Source: Taibaiella helva (GTDB lineage Bacteria; Bacteroidota; Bacteroidia; Chitinophagales; Chitinophagaceae). Taken from it: a stretch of 64,000 bases of DNA. Shown here one piece after another: positions 18,801 through 27,863 of this stretch; the stretch's first letter is position 1; the number at the start of each line of letters is the position of its first letter. The stretch is taken from the NCBI RefSeq assembly GCF_003545695.1, contig NZ_QUZZ01000001.1, positions 372,001 through 436,000 on the forward strand, read 5' to 3'. The notes under the pieces are model-generated. The model searched no databases. It was not told the origin of the DNA and was given only the letters and a program-made list of their open reading frames with translations. The position numbers and the translations under genes are program-made.

Positions 18801-18888
18801 TCTGAGCATACGCAATTACAACGATGTGCAAGTTGGCGATGTCCTCGAAGGATACGAAGAAGTGGAAGTGAAGCGGAAGCTCGCCTGA
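15847..18888 (+). CDS. infB: Translation initiation factor IF-2
   Basis: The 1013-residue GTPase brings initiator tRNA to the 30S subunit and promotes subunit joining. The start MSIGTNTPRLL begins the IF2-N domain. A long linker rich in Pro, Ala, Lys and Glu (about 80-290) holds two copies of a PKLEGPK-type motif, followed by a Gly/Asn/Gln/Arg-rich stretch (about 295-380). A second IF2-N-like segment precedes the G domain with GHVDHGKTS, DTPGHEAF and NKID, then domains II-IV. An in-frame upstream reading lacks an ATG and falls inside the leader hairpin. It is the last gene of the rimP-nusA-infB operon. Confidence 0.97.
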   Translation: MSIGTNTPRLLAAAKEFNIGKETLVEFLKGKGFEIDASKPTAKLSGEMYESLQAEFATDKATKRKSDSIALPKGSLIDNLNKSHEQLDLTAKDKKEEKAEPKKAEKPAPKEEPKPAAPEPAPAPAPQPEVEKPQPAPQAEAPAPPAPETASGDDAGHIELQSPKLEGPKVQGKINLDDLNLSTRPKKGAVVKKKDEEKKESPAEKAEEPEVPARTEAPVAEQAPAPPPPLAPETPAAPVVAEQKKDTPEDDAPEHIEMKAPKLEGPKIIGKIELPVNTVGGKQERKDKRKRKRIPLEGKKPETGNTGGQGQQRQQGGNAGGQGNRPHGNRPGGGHGNAQGQGGHMQRRDNRPGGGFQSGPGRDNRRPPMGRPVPEQEIDAKAIQDKIRETQAKLSGGGARNKNLKAKYRRNKREEMAEKRAAAEQANDGSVIQVTEFISVSELANLLDVSFADIISKCMSLGIMVSINQRLDAEVIELVASEFDREVEFINLEEGSDDEVEDVDNPEDLKPRAPIVTIMGHVDHGKTSLLDYIRNASVVAGEAGGITQHIGAYKVTTESGKEITFLDTPGHEAFTAMRARGAKVADIAVIVIAADDAIMPQTREAISHAQAANLPMIFAINKIDREGANPEKIREQLSGMNILVEEWGGKFQSQEISAKKGTNIDLLLEKILLEAELLELTANPDKEGVGSTIEASLDKGRGYVSTVLVQAGTLNSGDMIVSGQYFGKIKAMFNERGQKISVAGPSTPVQVLGLNGAPQAGEKFKVYSDESEAKSVANHRAQIMREQGLRSRKHITLDEIGRRLALGNFKELNVIIKADFDGSAEALSDSLQKLSTEEVVVNVVLKGVGQITESDVMLASASDAIMLGFQVRPSPQAARLADQENIEIRYYSIIYDAIAEIKAAMEGMLEPTLEKKVVGNIEVREVYKISGVGTIAGCYVLDGKFTRNTRINLIRDGIVVHTGELASLKRFKDDVKEVNAGYECGLSIRNYNDVQVGDVLEGYEEVEVKRKLA

Positions 18889-18906
18889 CGCAAACAAGAA
18901 ATAAGC

Positions 18907-18938
18907 AATACCCCGGTTCCGTACCGGGGTATTTTTTT
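18907..18938 (+). terminator. Terminator of the rimP-nusA-infB operon
   Basis: A perfect 10-bp stem AATACCCCGG/CCGGGGTATT with a 7-base loop runs into seven T residues, 18 bases after the infB stop. Confidence 0.9.
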
Positions 18939-18942
18939 GCCG

Positions 18943-19605
18943 CTACAGCTGATAGCTGAAGCTGATATTGCTCAGCGGTTCGAATTGTACCGACATCCCC
19001 TCTTTGGGAATATAAGGCTGCGCGTTCGATTCAAAATAGCCCTGACGGCTTCGTACCATACCGGCCCGCAACCGCGTCCCTGCAATTACCGAAACATGCC
19101 GCGACAGGGAATAGCTTATTTTCAGCTCGGGATAAATGCCCGTGTATAGCCTGCGGCAATGGATGGTAAGCCCCTGGCCATTGCTTGCATTGCGAAAGTC
19201 GGCGCCGCCGAAATCCGTGCGGTCGTAAAAGAGACCGGCTTCTGCCAATAAAGCAAAGGAGTGAACCAGGTTGATGCGGTATTCGTATCCCAGGGTTGCT
19301 TCAAAGCCTTTGCCGGATAGGACAAAGACAGGCCGGTTGAATTCATCGGCTTGCATCGTATAATCCTCCGGCTGCCGGCGGAGCCCTGCATGGATGATGC
19401 TGTGCGCATTCAGGGCCATCCCTATCTTCGCGGCGCTGAAGAGCAAGCCCTTGCTGGTAAGGGTTAAATTGTTGTCCATGCCTTGTTCGGGACCATAACG
19501 CAGCAGGCTGATATCGAAATTGATCCTGGGGTACTTCCGGGCGCTGGCGGTATAGCCCGCCGGCAGCAGTGCCAGCAGCAGGACAATAGAGACATAGGTT
19601 TTCAT
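18943..19605 (-). CDS. Outer-membrane-like beta-barrel protein, unassigned
   Basis: The 220-residue protein has a clear signal peptide (MKTYVSIVLLLALLPAGYTASA). It continues with alternating polar/aromatic strands and a terminal aromatic-containing strand (SNISFSYQL), as in small outer-membrane barrels. No enzymatic motif is visible. It is convergent with infB, sharing the short intergenic hairpin, and divergent from the RidA-family gene. The barrel assignment is from composition and periodicity only. Confidence 0.65.
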   Translation of the reverse strand: MKTYVSIVLLLALLPAGYTASARKYPRINFDISLLRYGPEQGMDNNLTLTSKGLLFSAAKIGMALNAHSIIHAGLRRQPEDYTMQADEFNRPVFVLSGKGFEATLGYEYRINLVHSFALLAEAGLFYDRTDFGGADFRNASNGQGLTIHCRRLYTGIYPELKISYSLSRHVSVIAGTRLRAGMVRSRQGYFESNAQPYIPKEGMSVQFEPLSNISFSYQL

Positions 19606-19684
19606 GGGCGGGTGTTTTAGCGTTTACTTCAATAACTTCTATTGTGCCGGACTTAGTATGTCGCCGGGGATAACCTTGTTTTTT

Positions 19685-19692
19685 TATCTTTG
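19685..19692 (+). promoter_or_regulatory. -7 box abutting the RidA-family start codon
   Basis: TATCTTTG matches TAnnTTTG and ends only 4 bases before the ATG, so transcription would start at or within the start codon and give a leaderless message. No clear -33 box is seen. Confidence 0.45.
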
Positions 19693-19696
19693 CGGC

Positions 19697-20119
19697 ATGT
19701 CACAAAAAATATCTACCGATAAAGCGCCCAAGCCGGTTGGCTTATACCCCCATGCCCGCCGCGTAGGCAACCTGCTGTTCCTTTCCGGGATCGGTCCCCG
19801 CACGGTGAGCGATGAAATTCCCGGTTTGAAGCTCGATAAGAACGGCAATTTTCTCGAATTCGATTTCGAGGCCCAGTGCCGGAACGTATTCGACAATGTG
19901 CGCATCGTGCTGGAAGAAAGCGGCAGCAGCTGGGGCCAGCTGGTCGATGTGACCGTGTTCCTGGTCAATATGAAGCGTGACTTTGCCGTGTACAATAAGG
20001 TTTATGCCGAGTACTTTAAGGATAACCAACCTTGCCGTACCACGGTGGAGATCAATTCGCTGCCTACGCCCATCGCCATCGAGCTGAAATGCATCGCGAC
20101 CATCGGCGGAGAGGGTTAA
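19697..20119 (+). CDS. RidA-family (YjgF/YER057c/UK114) imine deaminase-like protein
   Basis: The 140-residue protein has the RidA fold signature: a YPHARRVGNLLFLSGIGPR start, an EAQCRNVFDNVRIVLEESG helix, VTVFLVNMKRDF, and the C-terminal CRTTVEINSLP segment that holds the catalytic Arg of active members. RidA enzymes hydrolyse reactive enamine/imine intermediates, and this subgroup resembles 2-aminomuconate deaminase-type members. The start was chosen at MSQKISTDK because upstream in-frame sequence is promoter-like. No kynurenine or tryptophan genes are adjacent, so the substrate remains open. Confidence 0.85.
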   Translation: MSQKISTDKAPKPVGLYPHARRVGNLLFLSGIGPRTVSDEIPGLKLDKNGNFLEFDFEAQCRNVFDNVRIVLEESGSSWGQLVDVTVFLVNMKRDFAVYNKVYAEYFKDNQPCRTTVEINSLPTPIAIELKCIATIGGEG

Positions 20120-20221
20120 CATAAGCTTACAAGGCCTTTGGCGAACTTCAGCGTGTGGTTCCTGTTTTTATCATTCCTGTGCACGGGAATATTTTGATTC
20201 ACAAAAAATAAAAACAAGCTT

Positions 20222-20407
20222 ATGAACGCGCAAACACTGAAAGGCCATTGGAACGAGCTGAAAGGCAAGCTGAAACAGAAATACGCCGATCTTACCGATG
20301 ATGATCTGCTGTACGTGGAGGGCAAGGAAGACGAGCTTTACGGCAAGCTGCAGCAAAAGCTGGGCAAGACCCGTGAAGAAGTAGAGCAAGAGATCGACTC
20401 GCTCTGA
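20222..20407 (+). CDS. CsbD-family small stress protein
   Basis: This 61-residue soluble protein matches the CsbD family: [20 protein letters not shown] followed by [27 protein letters not shown]. Members are induced by general stress in many bacteria, but no biochemical role is established. It is a single gene with its own terminator, about 100 bases after the RidA-family gene. Confidence 0.88.
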   Translation: MNAQTLKGHWNELKGKLKQKYADLTDDDLLYVEGKEDELYGKLQQKLGKTREEVEQEIDSL

Positions 20408-20428
20408 GGAAAAGGACGATAAAGCATA

Positions 20429-20466
20429 CAGGCCGGCGCTGGAAAAAAACAGTGCCGGCCTGTTTA
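20429..20466 (+). terminator. Terminator after csbD-like gene
   Basis: CAGGCCGGCGCTG and CAGTGCCGGCCTG form a 13-bp stem with one G-T pair around an A-rich 8-base loop, followed by TTT. Confidence 0.8.
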
Positions 20467-20486
20467 CGTCTCTGGCAAAAACGCAG

Positions 20487-20494
20487 TAAATTTG
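20487..20494 (+). promoter_or_regulatory. -7 box of the response regulator gene
   Basis: TAAATTTG matches TAnnTTTG, 36 bases before the ATG and directly after the csbD terminator. A -33 box is not evident. Confidence 0.45.
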
Positions 20495-20530
20495 AGCAGC
20501 CTTAAATCGCCCAGGGAAACAGCCTGTTTT

Positions 20531-21172
20531 ATGAGCACTACTACCCAAAATTCGGATATCCGCGTTGTTGTTATTGAAGACGATACGACCATCAGGGAGT
20601 CATACACCTACCTGATCAATGAAGCGCCCGGCTATCATGTCGTCAACAGCTACGCTTCTGCGGAGCTGGCCCTGAAAGGTATCCGTGCCGACGATCCGCA
20701 TGTGGTGCTGCTGGATGTCGAGCTGCCCGGAATCAGCGGGCTGGAAGCGATTCCCCGTATCAAGGCTGTGGTAGAAGAGGTCTATATTATTATGCTTACC
20801 GTATACGATCACCAGCAGACGGTATTCGATGCGCTGAGCAAGGGCGCTTCGGGCTACCTGACCAAAAGCACGGCGCCGGGCAAGATCATAGAGGCGCTGG
20901 GCGAGGTGATGGACGGCGGTGGTCCTATGAGCGCCAATATCGCACGGATGGTGGTGCATTCGTTCCAGCGGAGCCAGGAATCGCCGCTTACCCGCCGGGA
21001 AACGGAAATACTGGAGCAGATCGCCGACGGCAAGACCCGCAGCCGTATTGCTTCCGAAATGTTTATTGACCTGGAGACGGTCAAATCCCACCTGAAAAAT
21101 ATCTATGCCAAGCTGGACGTGCATTCCAGAGCAGACGCTATCAGGGCGGCCAAGCAAAATAAATACATCTGA
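20531..21172 (+). CDS. NarL/FixJ-type response regulator, orphan
   Basis: The 213-residue protein has an N-terminal receiver domain with acidic pocket VVIEDD, phosphoacceptor Asp in VVLLDVELPGISG, the conserved Thr region MLTVYD and Lys in YLTKSTA. A C-terminal LuxR-type helix-turn-helix follows (SPLTRRETEILEQIADGK, then SRIASEMFIDLETVKSHLKN). It should bind DNA when phosphorylated. No histidine kinase is adjacent. The start MSTTTQNS was chosen over one 13 codons upstream that overlaps the -7 box. Confidence 0.92.
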   Translation: MSTTTQNSDIRVVVIEDDTTIRESYTYLINEAPGYHVVNSYASAELALKGIRADDPHVVLLDVELPGISGLEAIPRIKAVVEEVYIIMLTVYDHQQTVFDALSKGASGYLTKSTAPGKIIEALGEVMDGGGPMSANIARMVVHSFQRSQESPLTRRETEILEQIADGKTRSRIASEMFIDLETVKSHLKNIYAKLDVHSRADAIRAAKQNKYI

Positions 21173-21325
21173 GCCTTGCGGCGTGTATGCAGGTATCCCT
21201 GCCGGTCCGGTTTTCGACGGCCGGTCCCCAACATCTTTATGTTATTTTCCTGTCTGTAGCATTACCCCCGATTTAAATTTTTGCTAACTTTATTCAGTTC
21301 ATTGGTCCAAAAGCTCCATTAATTG

Positions 21326-24300
21326 ATGCATCGCAGCTTTACGTTTATTGCCCTCTTTTTCCTAATGGCCTGGCGGGCAGCTGCCCAGCAAAAAGACATG
21401 CCGCCGCCATTGCTCTTTATTCTCAACGAAGGGCAATGGGAGCAGCCTTTCCTGTACAAAGGCATTTCGCCCAGCGCCGATATCTACCTGGAGCAAAGTG
21501 GTATTACTTACCTGGTGGGCGATGAGACCAATCCGTCGAAGATCCATGAGTACAAGGAAGGACATATGACCGCGGCGCCGGTGCTGAAGTATCACGGCTA
21601 CAGGATGCGATGGCTGGGAGCCAATGAACATGCACTGACCGAAGGAAGCAAAAAGCAAAGCTATTATCACAATTATTTCCTGGGCAATGAGCCCTCCCGC
21701 TGGAAAAGCAATGTGGGCGTGTATGGCAATGTCGATTATAAAGATCTTTATCCCGGCATCGATCTTCACCTGAGCTCGGATAAAGGTCAGGCCAAATACG
21801 ACTTTATCGTTTACGCCGGCAGCGATGTCAGCCGCATAAAGCTGCGCTTTGAAGGACTGGATGGGATACGGATCAGCAAGGAGGGCAACCTCGTTTTGAA
21901 AACCTCGGTAGGCGAGATTACCGAAATGGCGCCTTATGCCTACCAGTACGTCGGCGGGGAAATGAAGGAAGTGCCCTGCCGCTACCAGCTGAACGGGAAC
22001 GAGCTGCAGTTCGGCTTTCCCAAAGGCTATGACAACAGCCAGAACCTGATCATCGATCCTACTATCGTATTTGCGACACTTACCGGCTCTACTGCCGATA
22101 ACTGGGGCTTTACCGCGACCTATGATGCTGCGGGCAATCTCTATGCCGGCGGTATCGCCAACGGGCTCGGGTACCCGATGCTGGGTCCCCTGCAAACTAC
22201 CTTTGGCGGCGGTACCTGGGATATTGCCATCTCAAAATTCAATGCGAGCGGCAGCGGGTTAATTTATTCGACCTATATCGGCGGCGACCAGGACGACATG
22301 CCGCATAGCCTCGTGGTCGACGCTGCCAATGAGCTGGTGCTCGCCGGCAAATCCCGTTCTACCAATTACCCGACAACAGCAGGGGCCTTCGATCCCCTGT
22401 ACAACAATAACTATGATATCATCGTGACCAAATTCAACGCTGCCGGTTCAGCGCTCATCGGGTCTACTTATGTGGGCGGCAGCGGCGACGACGGGATCAA
22501 TATCAACAGCGATTTTTCTGCCGACGTCAATACCCTGAAGTACAATTACGGCGACAACTCCCGCAGCGAGGTCATCGTCGATCGCCAGAACAATGTTTAT
22601 GTAGCCGCCAGCTCCCGTTCCAGCGATTTCCCGCTGACCGCTACTGCTGCCAAGAACAGCCTGGGCGGTCCGCAGGACGGCGTATTCTTCAAGCTGAATC
22701 CCACCCTGAGCACGATGCTGTACAGCACCTATATCGGGGGCAGCAGCAGCGATGCTGCCTATGCCCTGGCGCTGGATACGGCACAATCGCATGTCTATGT
22801 GGCCGGCGGCACGCAAAGCAATGATTTTCATACGACGGCTGCCGCTACCGGCTGGCGAAGCACCTACCAGGGCGGGCTTGCCGACGGCTATATCTGCCGT
22901 TTCCTGAACAGCGGCGCCTATACGCTGCAGAAAGCTACTTTCGTCGGAACCAGTGCTTACGATCAATGTTTCGGGGTACAGACGGACCTTGAGAACGGTG
23001 TTTATACCATGGGGCAGACTTTGGGCGCTTTTCCCGTATCGGCCGGCGTTTATTCCAATGCTGGCTCCCGGCAATTCCTGCTGAAGCTGGACAGCCTGCT
23101 GGGTACGGCAACCTATTCTACGGTATTCGGCAGCGGTTCGGCGACCCATCCCAATATTTCACCGGTAGCCTTCCTTGTCGATACCTGTCAGAATGTGTAC
23201 ATATCCGGCTGGGGCGGCACCATTTCGGGCGGCAGCACTACTTTCAATATGCCGGTTACTATAGATGCTTTCCAGCCGACGACCGATGGCAACGATTTTT
23301 ATTTTATTGTGCTGAGTAAAAATGCCCTCAGCCTGCTGTTCGCTTCCTTCTTCGGCTCCCCCAACAAAGGCGAACATGTTGATGGCGGTACCAGCCGTTT
23401 CGATCCCAATGGCGTTGTGTACCAGGCGATATGTGCCAGCTGTGGGCCCGGCGCGGCTTTTCCCGCTACCTCCGGCGCCTATGCGACGACCAAGGGCAGC
23501 AGCAATTGTAACCTGGGCGCGCTGAAGATCGCCTTCAACCTGGGCAGTGTAAAAGCGGTGGCTGCCGCCAATCCCAATGTAACGGGCTGCGCGCCGCTCA
23601 CCGTCAACTTCAGCAACGGCTCCACCAATGCCACCTCCTACATATGGGACTTTGACGACGGTACTGCCAATTCTACAGCGACGGCGCCCACGCATGTGTT
23701 TACCAATCCTGGCGTATATCATGTAAAAATGGTAGCCATCAATCCCAATGCCTGTAAAACCCATGATACCGTAACCCTGCAGATCGTGGTGAGTGACGAT
23801 ACGATCAGGGCCGATTTTAATGTCGTCCTGCTCGATACCTGTACCAATCCCCGTATTGTGCTGACCAATACCTCGGTGGCAATGCCCGGGCATACCCTCA
23901 GCCAGGCGACTTTCCAGTGGTTCTTCGGCGACGGCGCCTCCAGCACGCTGCAGAACCCCGGAACCCACAACTATGCGGGCAGCGGCAGCTACCCGGTAAT
24001 GATGATCATGACCGATACCGCAGCCTGCAATTCACCCGATACCGTGATCAAAACAGTGGTAGTGAACCAGGCATTCATCGATGCGGGATTCGACGGCGGC
24101 GCTTTCTGTATGGGCGATACCGCGCGGTTTACCAATACCACAGCCAACGGTGATACCTACCAGTGGAGCTTCGGCGACGGCGGTACCGCCACCACGGCCG
24201 ATGGTGCGCATATCTATACGGCCCCGGGCACCTATACCGTAACCCTCAGGGCATTCAACCCGCTCACCTGCAATAAGGCCGACTCGGCGCAGCAAACGGT

Positions 24301-24829
24301 TACCGTGAAGCCCAATCCTACTGCTGCATTCAGCTATGCGCCGCTCATACCCGAAAGGAATGTGCCCACCTCCTTCTTCAACCAGTCGACTGATGCTACC
24401 CGGTACAAGTGGAGCTTCGGCGATAATGCCTTCAGCGAGGAGGAGAACCCGGTGCACACCTATAACCGCACCGGCGACTACCAGGTATGCCTGACCGCCT
24501 TTAACGATGTGGGCTGCTCCGATAAAATATGCCGTACTATCCGGGCAGAAGTGCAGCCCCTGGCCGATGTGCCTACCGGCTTCAGTCCCAATGGCGATGG
24601 TTCCAACGATATCCTTTATGTAAGAGGCTACAGTATCGAAAGCCTCAGCTTCCGCGTGTTCAACCGCTGGGGCGAGCAGGTATTCGAGACCAGCAACCAA
24701 TCTGTAGGCTGGGATGGCACCTATAAGGGCAAGCCCCAGAATATGGATGCTTATGCTTTTATCCTGCAGGTAACCTTTTACGACGGCACCACGATGCACA
24801 AGCAGGGCAATGTAACCCTGCTGCGGTAA
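21326..24829 (+). CDS. Large secreted SBBP/PKD-repeat protein with type B T9SS domain
   Basis: The 1167-residue protein starts with a signal peptide (ending WRAAA-QQ). It has an N-terminal domain found in such Bacteroidota proteins (LLFILNEGQWEQPF onward), and beta-propeller-like SBBP repeats with YIGG(S/D) and TYVGGSGDDG motifs (about 240-730). Four PKD-type domains follow, each with a WDFDDG/WFFGDG/WSFGDG-like core (about 745-1075). It ends in a gliding-motility-type (type B) C-terminal domain, GFSPNGDGSNDILYVRG with FNRWGEQVFE and GWDGTYKGKP. It is likely exported by T9SS and tethered at the surface, perhaps in adhesion. The ATG was preferred to a TTG one codon upstream. Confidence 0.88.
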   Translation: MHRSFTFIALFFLMAWRAAAQQKDMPPPLLFILNEGQWEQPFLYKGISPSADIYLEQSGITYLVGDETNPSKIHEYKEGHMTAAPVLKYHGYRMRWLGANEHALTEGSKKQSYYHNYFLGNEPSRWKSNVGVYGNVDYKDLYPGIDLHLSSDKGQAKYDFIVYAGSDVSRIKLRFEGLDGIRISKEGNLVLKTSVGEITEMAPYAYQYVGGEMKEVPCRYQLNGNELQFGFPKGYDNSQNLIIDPTIVFATLTGSTADNWGFTATYDAAGNLYAGGIANGLGYPMLGPLQTTFGGGTWDIAISKFNASGSGLIYSTYIGGDQDDMPHSLVVDAANELVLAGKSRSTNYPTTAGAFDPLYNNNYDIIVTKFNAAGSALIGSTYVGGSGDDGININSDFSADVNTLKYNYGDNSRSEVIVDRQNNVYVAASSRSSDFPLTATAAKNSLGGPQDGVFFKLNPTLSTMLYSTYIGGSSSDAAYALALDTAQSHVYVAGGTQSNDFHTTAAATGWRSTYQGGLADGYICRFLNSGAYTLQKATFVGTSAYDQCFGVQTDLENGVYTMGQTLGAFPVSAGVYSNAGSRQFLLKLDSLLGTATYSTVFGSGSATHPNISPVAFLVDTCQNVYISGWGGTISGGSTTFNMPVTIDAFQPTTDGNDFYFIVLSKNALSLLFASFFGSPNKGEHVDGGTSRFDPNGVVYQAICASCGPGAAFPATSGAYATTKGSSNCNLGALKIAFNLGSVKAVAAANPNVTGCAPLTVNFSNGSTNATSYIWDFDDGTANSTATAPTHVFTNPGVYHVKMVAINPNACKTHDTVTLQIVVSDDTIRADFNVVLLDTCTNPRIVLTNTSVAMPGHTLSQATFQWFFGDGASSTLQNPGTHNYAGSGSYPVMMIMTDTAACNSPDTVIKTVVVNQAFIDAGFDGGAFCMGDTARFTNTTANGDTYQWSFGDGGTATTADGAHIYTAPGTYTVTLRAFNPLTCNKADSAQQTVTVKPNPTAAFSYAPLIPERNVPTSFFNQSTDATRYKWSFGDNAFSEEENPVHTYNRTGDYQVCLTAFNDVGCSDKICRTIRAEVQPLADVPTGFSPNGDGSNDILYVRGYSIESLSFRVFNRWGEQVFETSNQSVGWDGTYKGKPQNMDAYAFILQVTFYDGTTMHKQGNVTLLR

Positions 24830-24937
24830 GCGTTTATGTTTTGAAAAATACAGGCTTATGGCGACAGGCTTTACTGTGCGCAGGCTTTCCGCAACGATTA
24901 CTACGGCGCCCGTAGCTGCAACTTCGCTTTTAATAAG

Positions 24938-24963
24938 AAGAACCGGCCATTCGGCCGGTTCTT
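24938..24963 (-). terminator. Terminator between the PKD protein and lipoprotein genes
   Basis: A perfect 11-bp stem AAGAACCGGCC/GGCCGGTTCTT with a 4-base loop lies 25 bases past the lipoprotein stop on the minus strand. The genes are convergent, so it may serve both. Confidence 0.7.
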
Positions 24964-24987
24964 GCGTTATGTCCTTTAAGTGAAAGC

Positions 24988-25425
24988 TTAGTGTGCAGCC
25001 GCAGCTTTTGTAGCCGCTTCAGTCCACTGTTTGCCCAGTTGCTGCATGTATTCGCTGAATTTCTGCGCTTCTTCGGGTTTCAGCTTGGTAGCCCAGTTAG
25101 CAGCGCCCTGGCTCCAGGTAGCATATTTCTGGCCCAGTTCGGCAACTTTAGCCTGATCTTTGCTCTCGATGGCTTTCATGTACTCATCCATCAGGGTTTT
25201 GTATTCAGCCAGGCCTTTGTTCACTTCTTCGTTGGAAAAAGTAGGCGCGTCTGTAGCCGCTGTAGTAGAAGCAGGGGTTTCAGTAGTCTGAGCAGGCTCA
25301 GTAGTGGTTGTGGTGGTAGTGGTAGTAGTTGCCTCTTCCGTTTTAGCGTCTTTGTTTTCACCGCAGGAAATGATCGTGGTGCTGAACAGGGCCAAAGCGG
25401 CACCGGCGAGAATCAGTTTTTTCAT
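24988..25425 (-). CDS. Small lipoprotein with threonine-rich linker
   Basis: The 145-residue product begins with a lipoprotein signal peptide; the lipobox Cys is in STTIISCGEN. A ten-Thr run (about residues 33-42) and a further Thr/Ala/Pro linker lead to a helical C-terminal domain (about 65-145) rich in Lys, Glu and Ala. Function is unknown. It is divergent from gyrB; the 258-base gap holds -7 boxes for both genes. Confidence 0.78.
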   Translation of the reverse strand: MKKLILAGAALALFSTTIISCGENKDAKTEEATTTTTTTTTTEPAQTTETPASTTAATDAPTFSNEEVNKGLAEYKTLMDEYMKAIESKDQAKVAELGQKYATWSQGAANWATKLKPEEAQKFSEYMQQLGKQWTEAATKAAAAH

Positions 25426-25441
25426 AATTGTGAGTTTTTTG

Positions 25442-25449
25442 CAAATGTA
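25442..25449 (-). promoter_or_regulatory. -7 box of the lipoprotein gene
   Basis: On the minus strand the box is TACATTTG, 16 bases before the ATG, implying a very short leader. Confidence 0.45.
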
Positions 25450-25563
25450 AAGCGAATAAAAGCAAATCGGAATGGATTTATAAATAATGCCATTTTTAGC
25501 AAAAAATTAAGGGATTTGTTAACTTAACGTTAGTGGGAAACGGGTGTATAAAGTATAATTTCT

Positions 25564-25595
25564 TTTGATAAAGCGCCCTTATTTTTGTAACTTTG
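25564..25595 (+). promoter_or_regulatory. gyrB promoter
   Basis: A -33 TTTG (25564-25567) and a -7 TAACTTTG (25588-25595) are 20 bases apart, the best Bacteroidota-type promoter in the window. It predicts an ~80-base leader before gyrB. Confidence 0.7.
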
Positions 25596-25674
25596 CCTAT
25601 TGTTTTTCAGGGAAGAATTCCTCCTCCTCTTTGCCCTGGAAAGCGCCACCCAACAAACAAAATTCGTTTCCTAA

Positions 25675-27663
<1,989 letters not shown>

Positions 27664-27690
27664 TCGGCAGGTAAAAGAATATTGAGCCCG

Positions 27691-27719
27691 GAGGCTGCCC
27701 GATACGGGTAGCCTCTTTT
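27691..27719 (+). terminator. gyrB terminator
   Basis: GAGGCTGCCC and GGGTAGCCTC pair over 10 positions (one G-T) around loop GATAC, followed by TTTT, 27 bases after the gyrB stop. Confidence 0.82.
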
Positions 27720-27791
27720 CATTGTGTCCTCCTTCTCTACTTTTGAATAGCGGATGTTGTTTTTATCTAATTTTAAAAAAAAATCTTTGTT

Positions 27792-27825
27792 TTTGTTATT
27801 GAAGTGATAAAAAGTTTCATCTTTG
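27792..27825 (+). promoter_or_regulatory. Probable promoter of the Rhs operon
   Basis: TTTG (27792-27795) and CATCTTTG (27818-27825, one mismatch to TAnnTTTG) lie 22 bases apart, 38 bases before the first Rhs ATG, in an A/T-rich stretch just after the gyrB terminator. Confidence 0.45.
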
Positions 27826-27863
27826 TGGCTGAGAAATCTTAACAGATCTTTTAAAGCCCGAAG

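Noticed and set aside
25300-25335. Thr-codon run in the lipoprotein gene as a sequencing or assembly artefact.
   Set aside because: The frame stays open on both sides and Thr-rich linkers after the lipobox are common, so it is treated as real.
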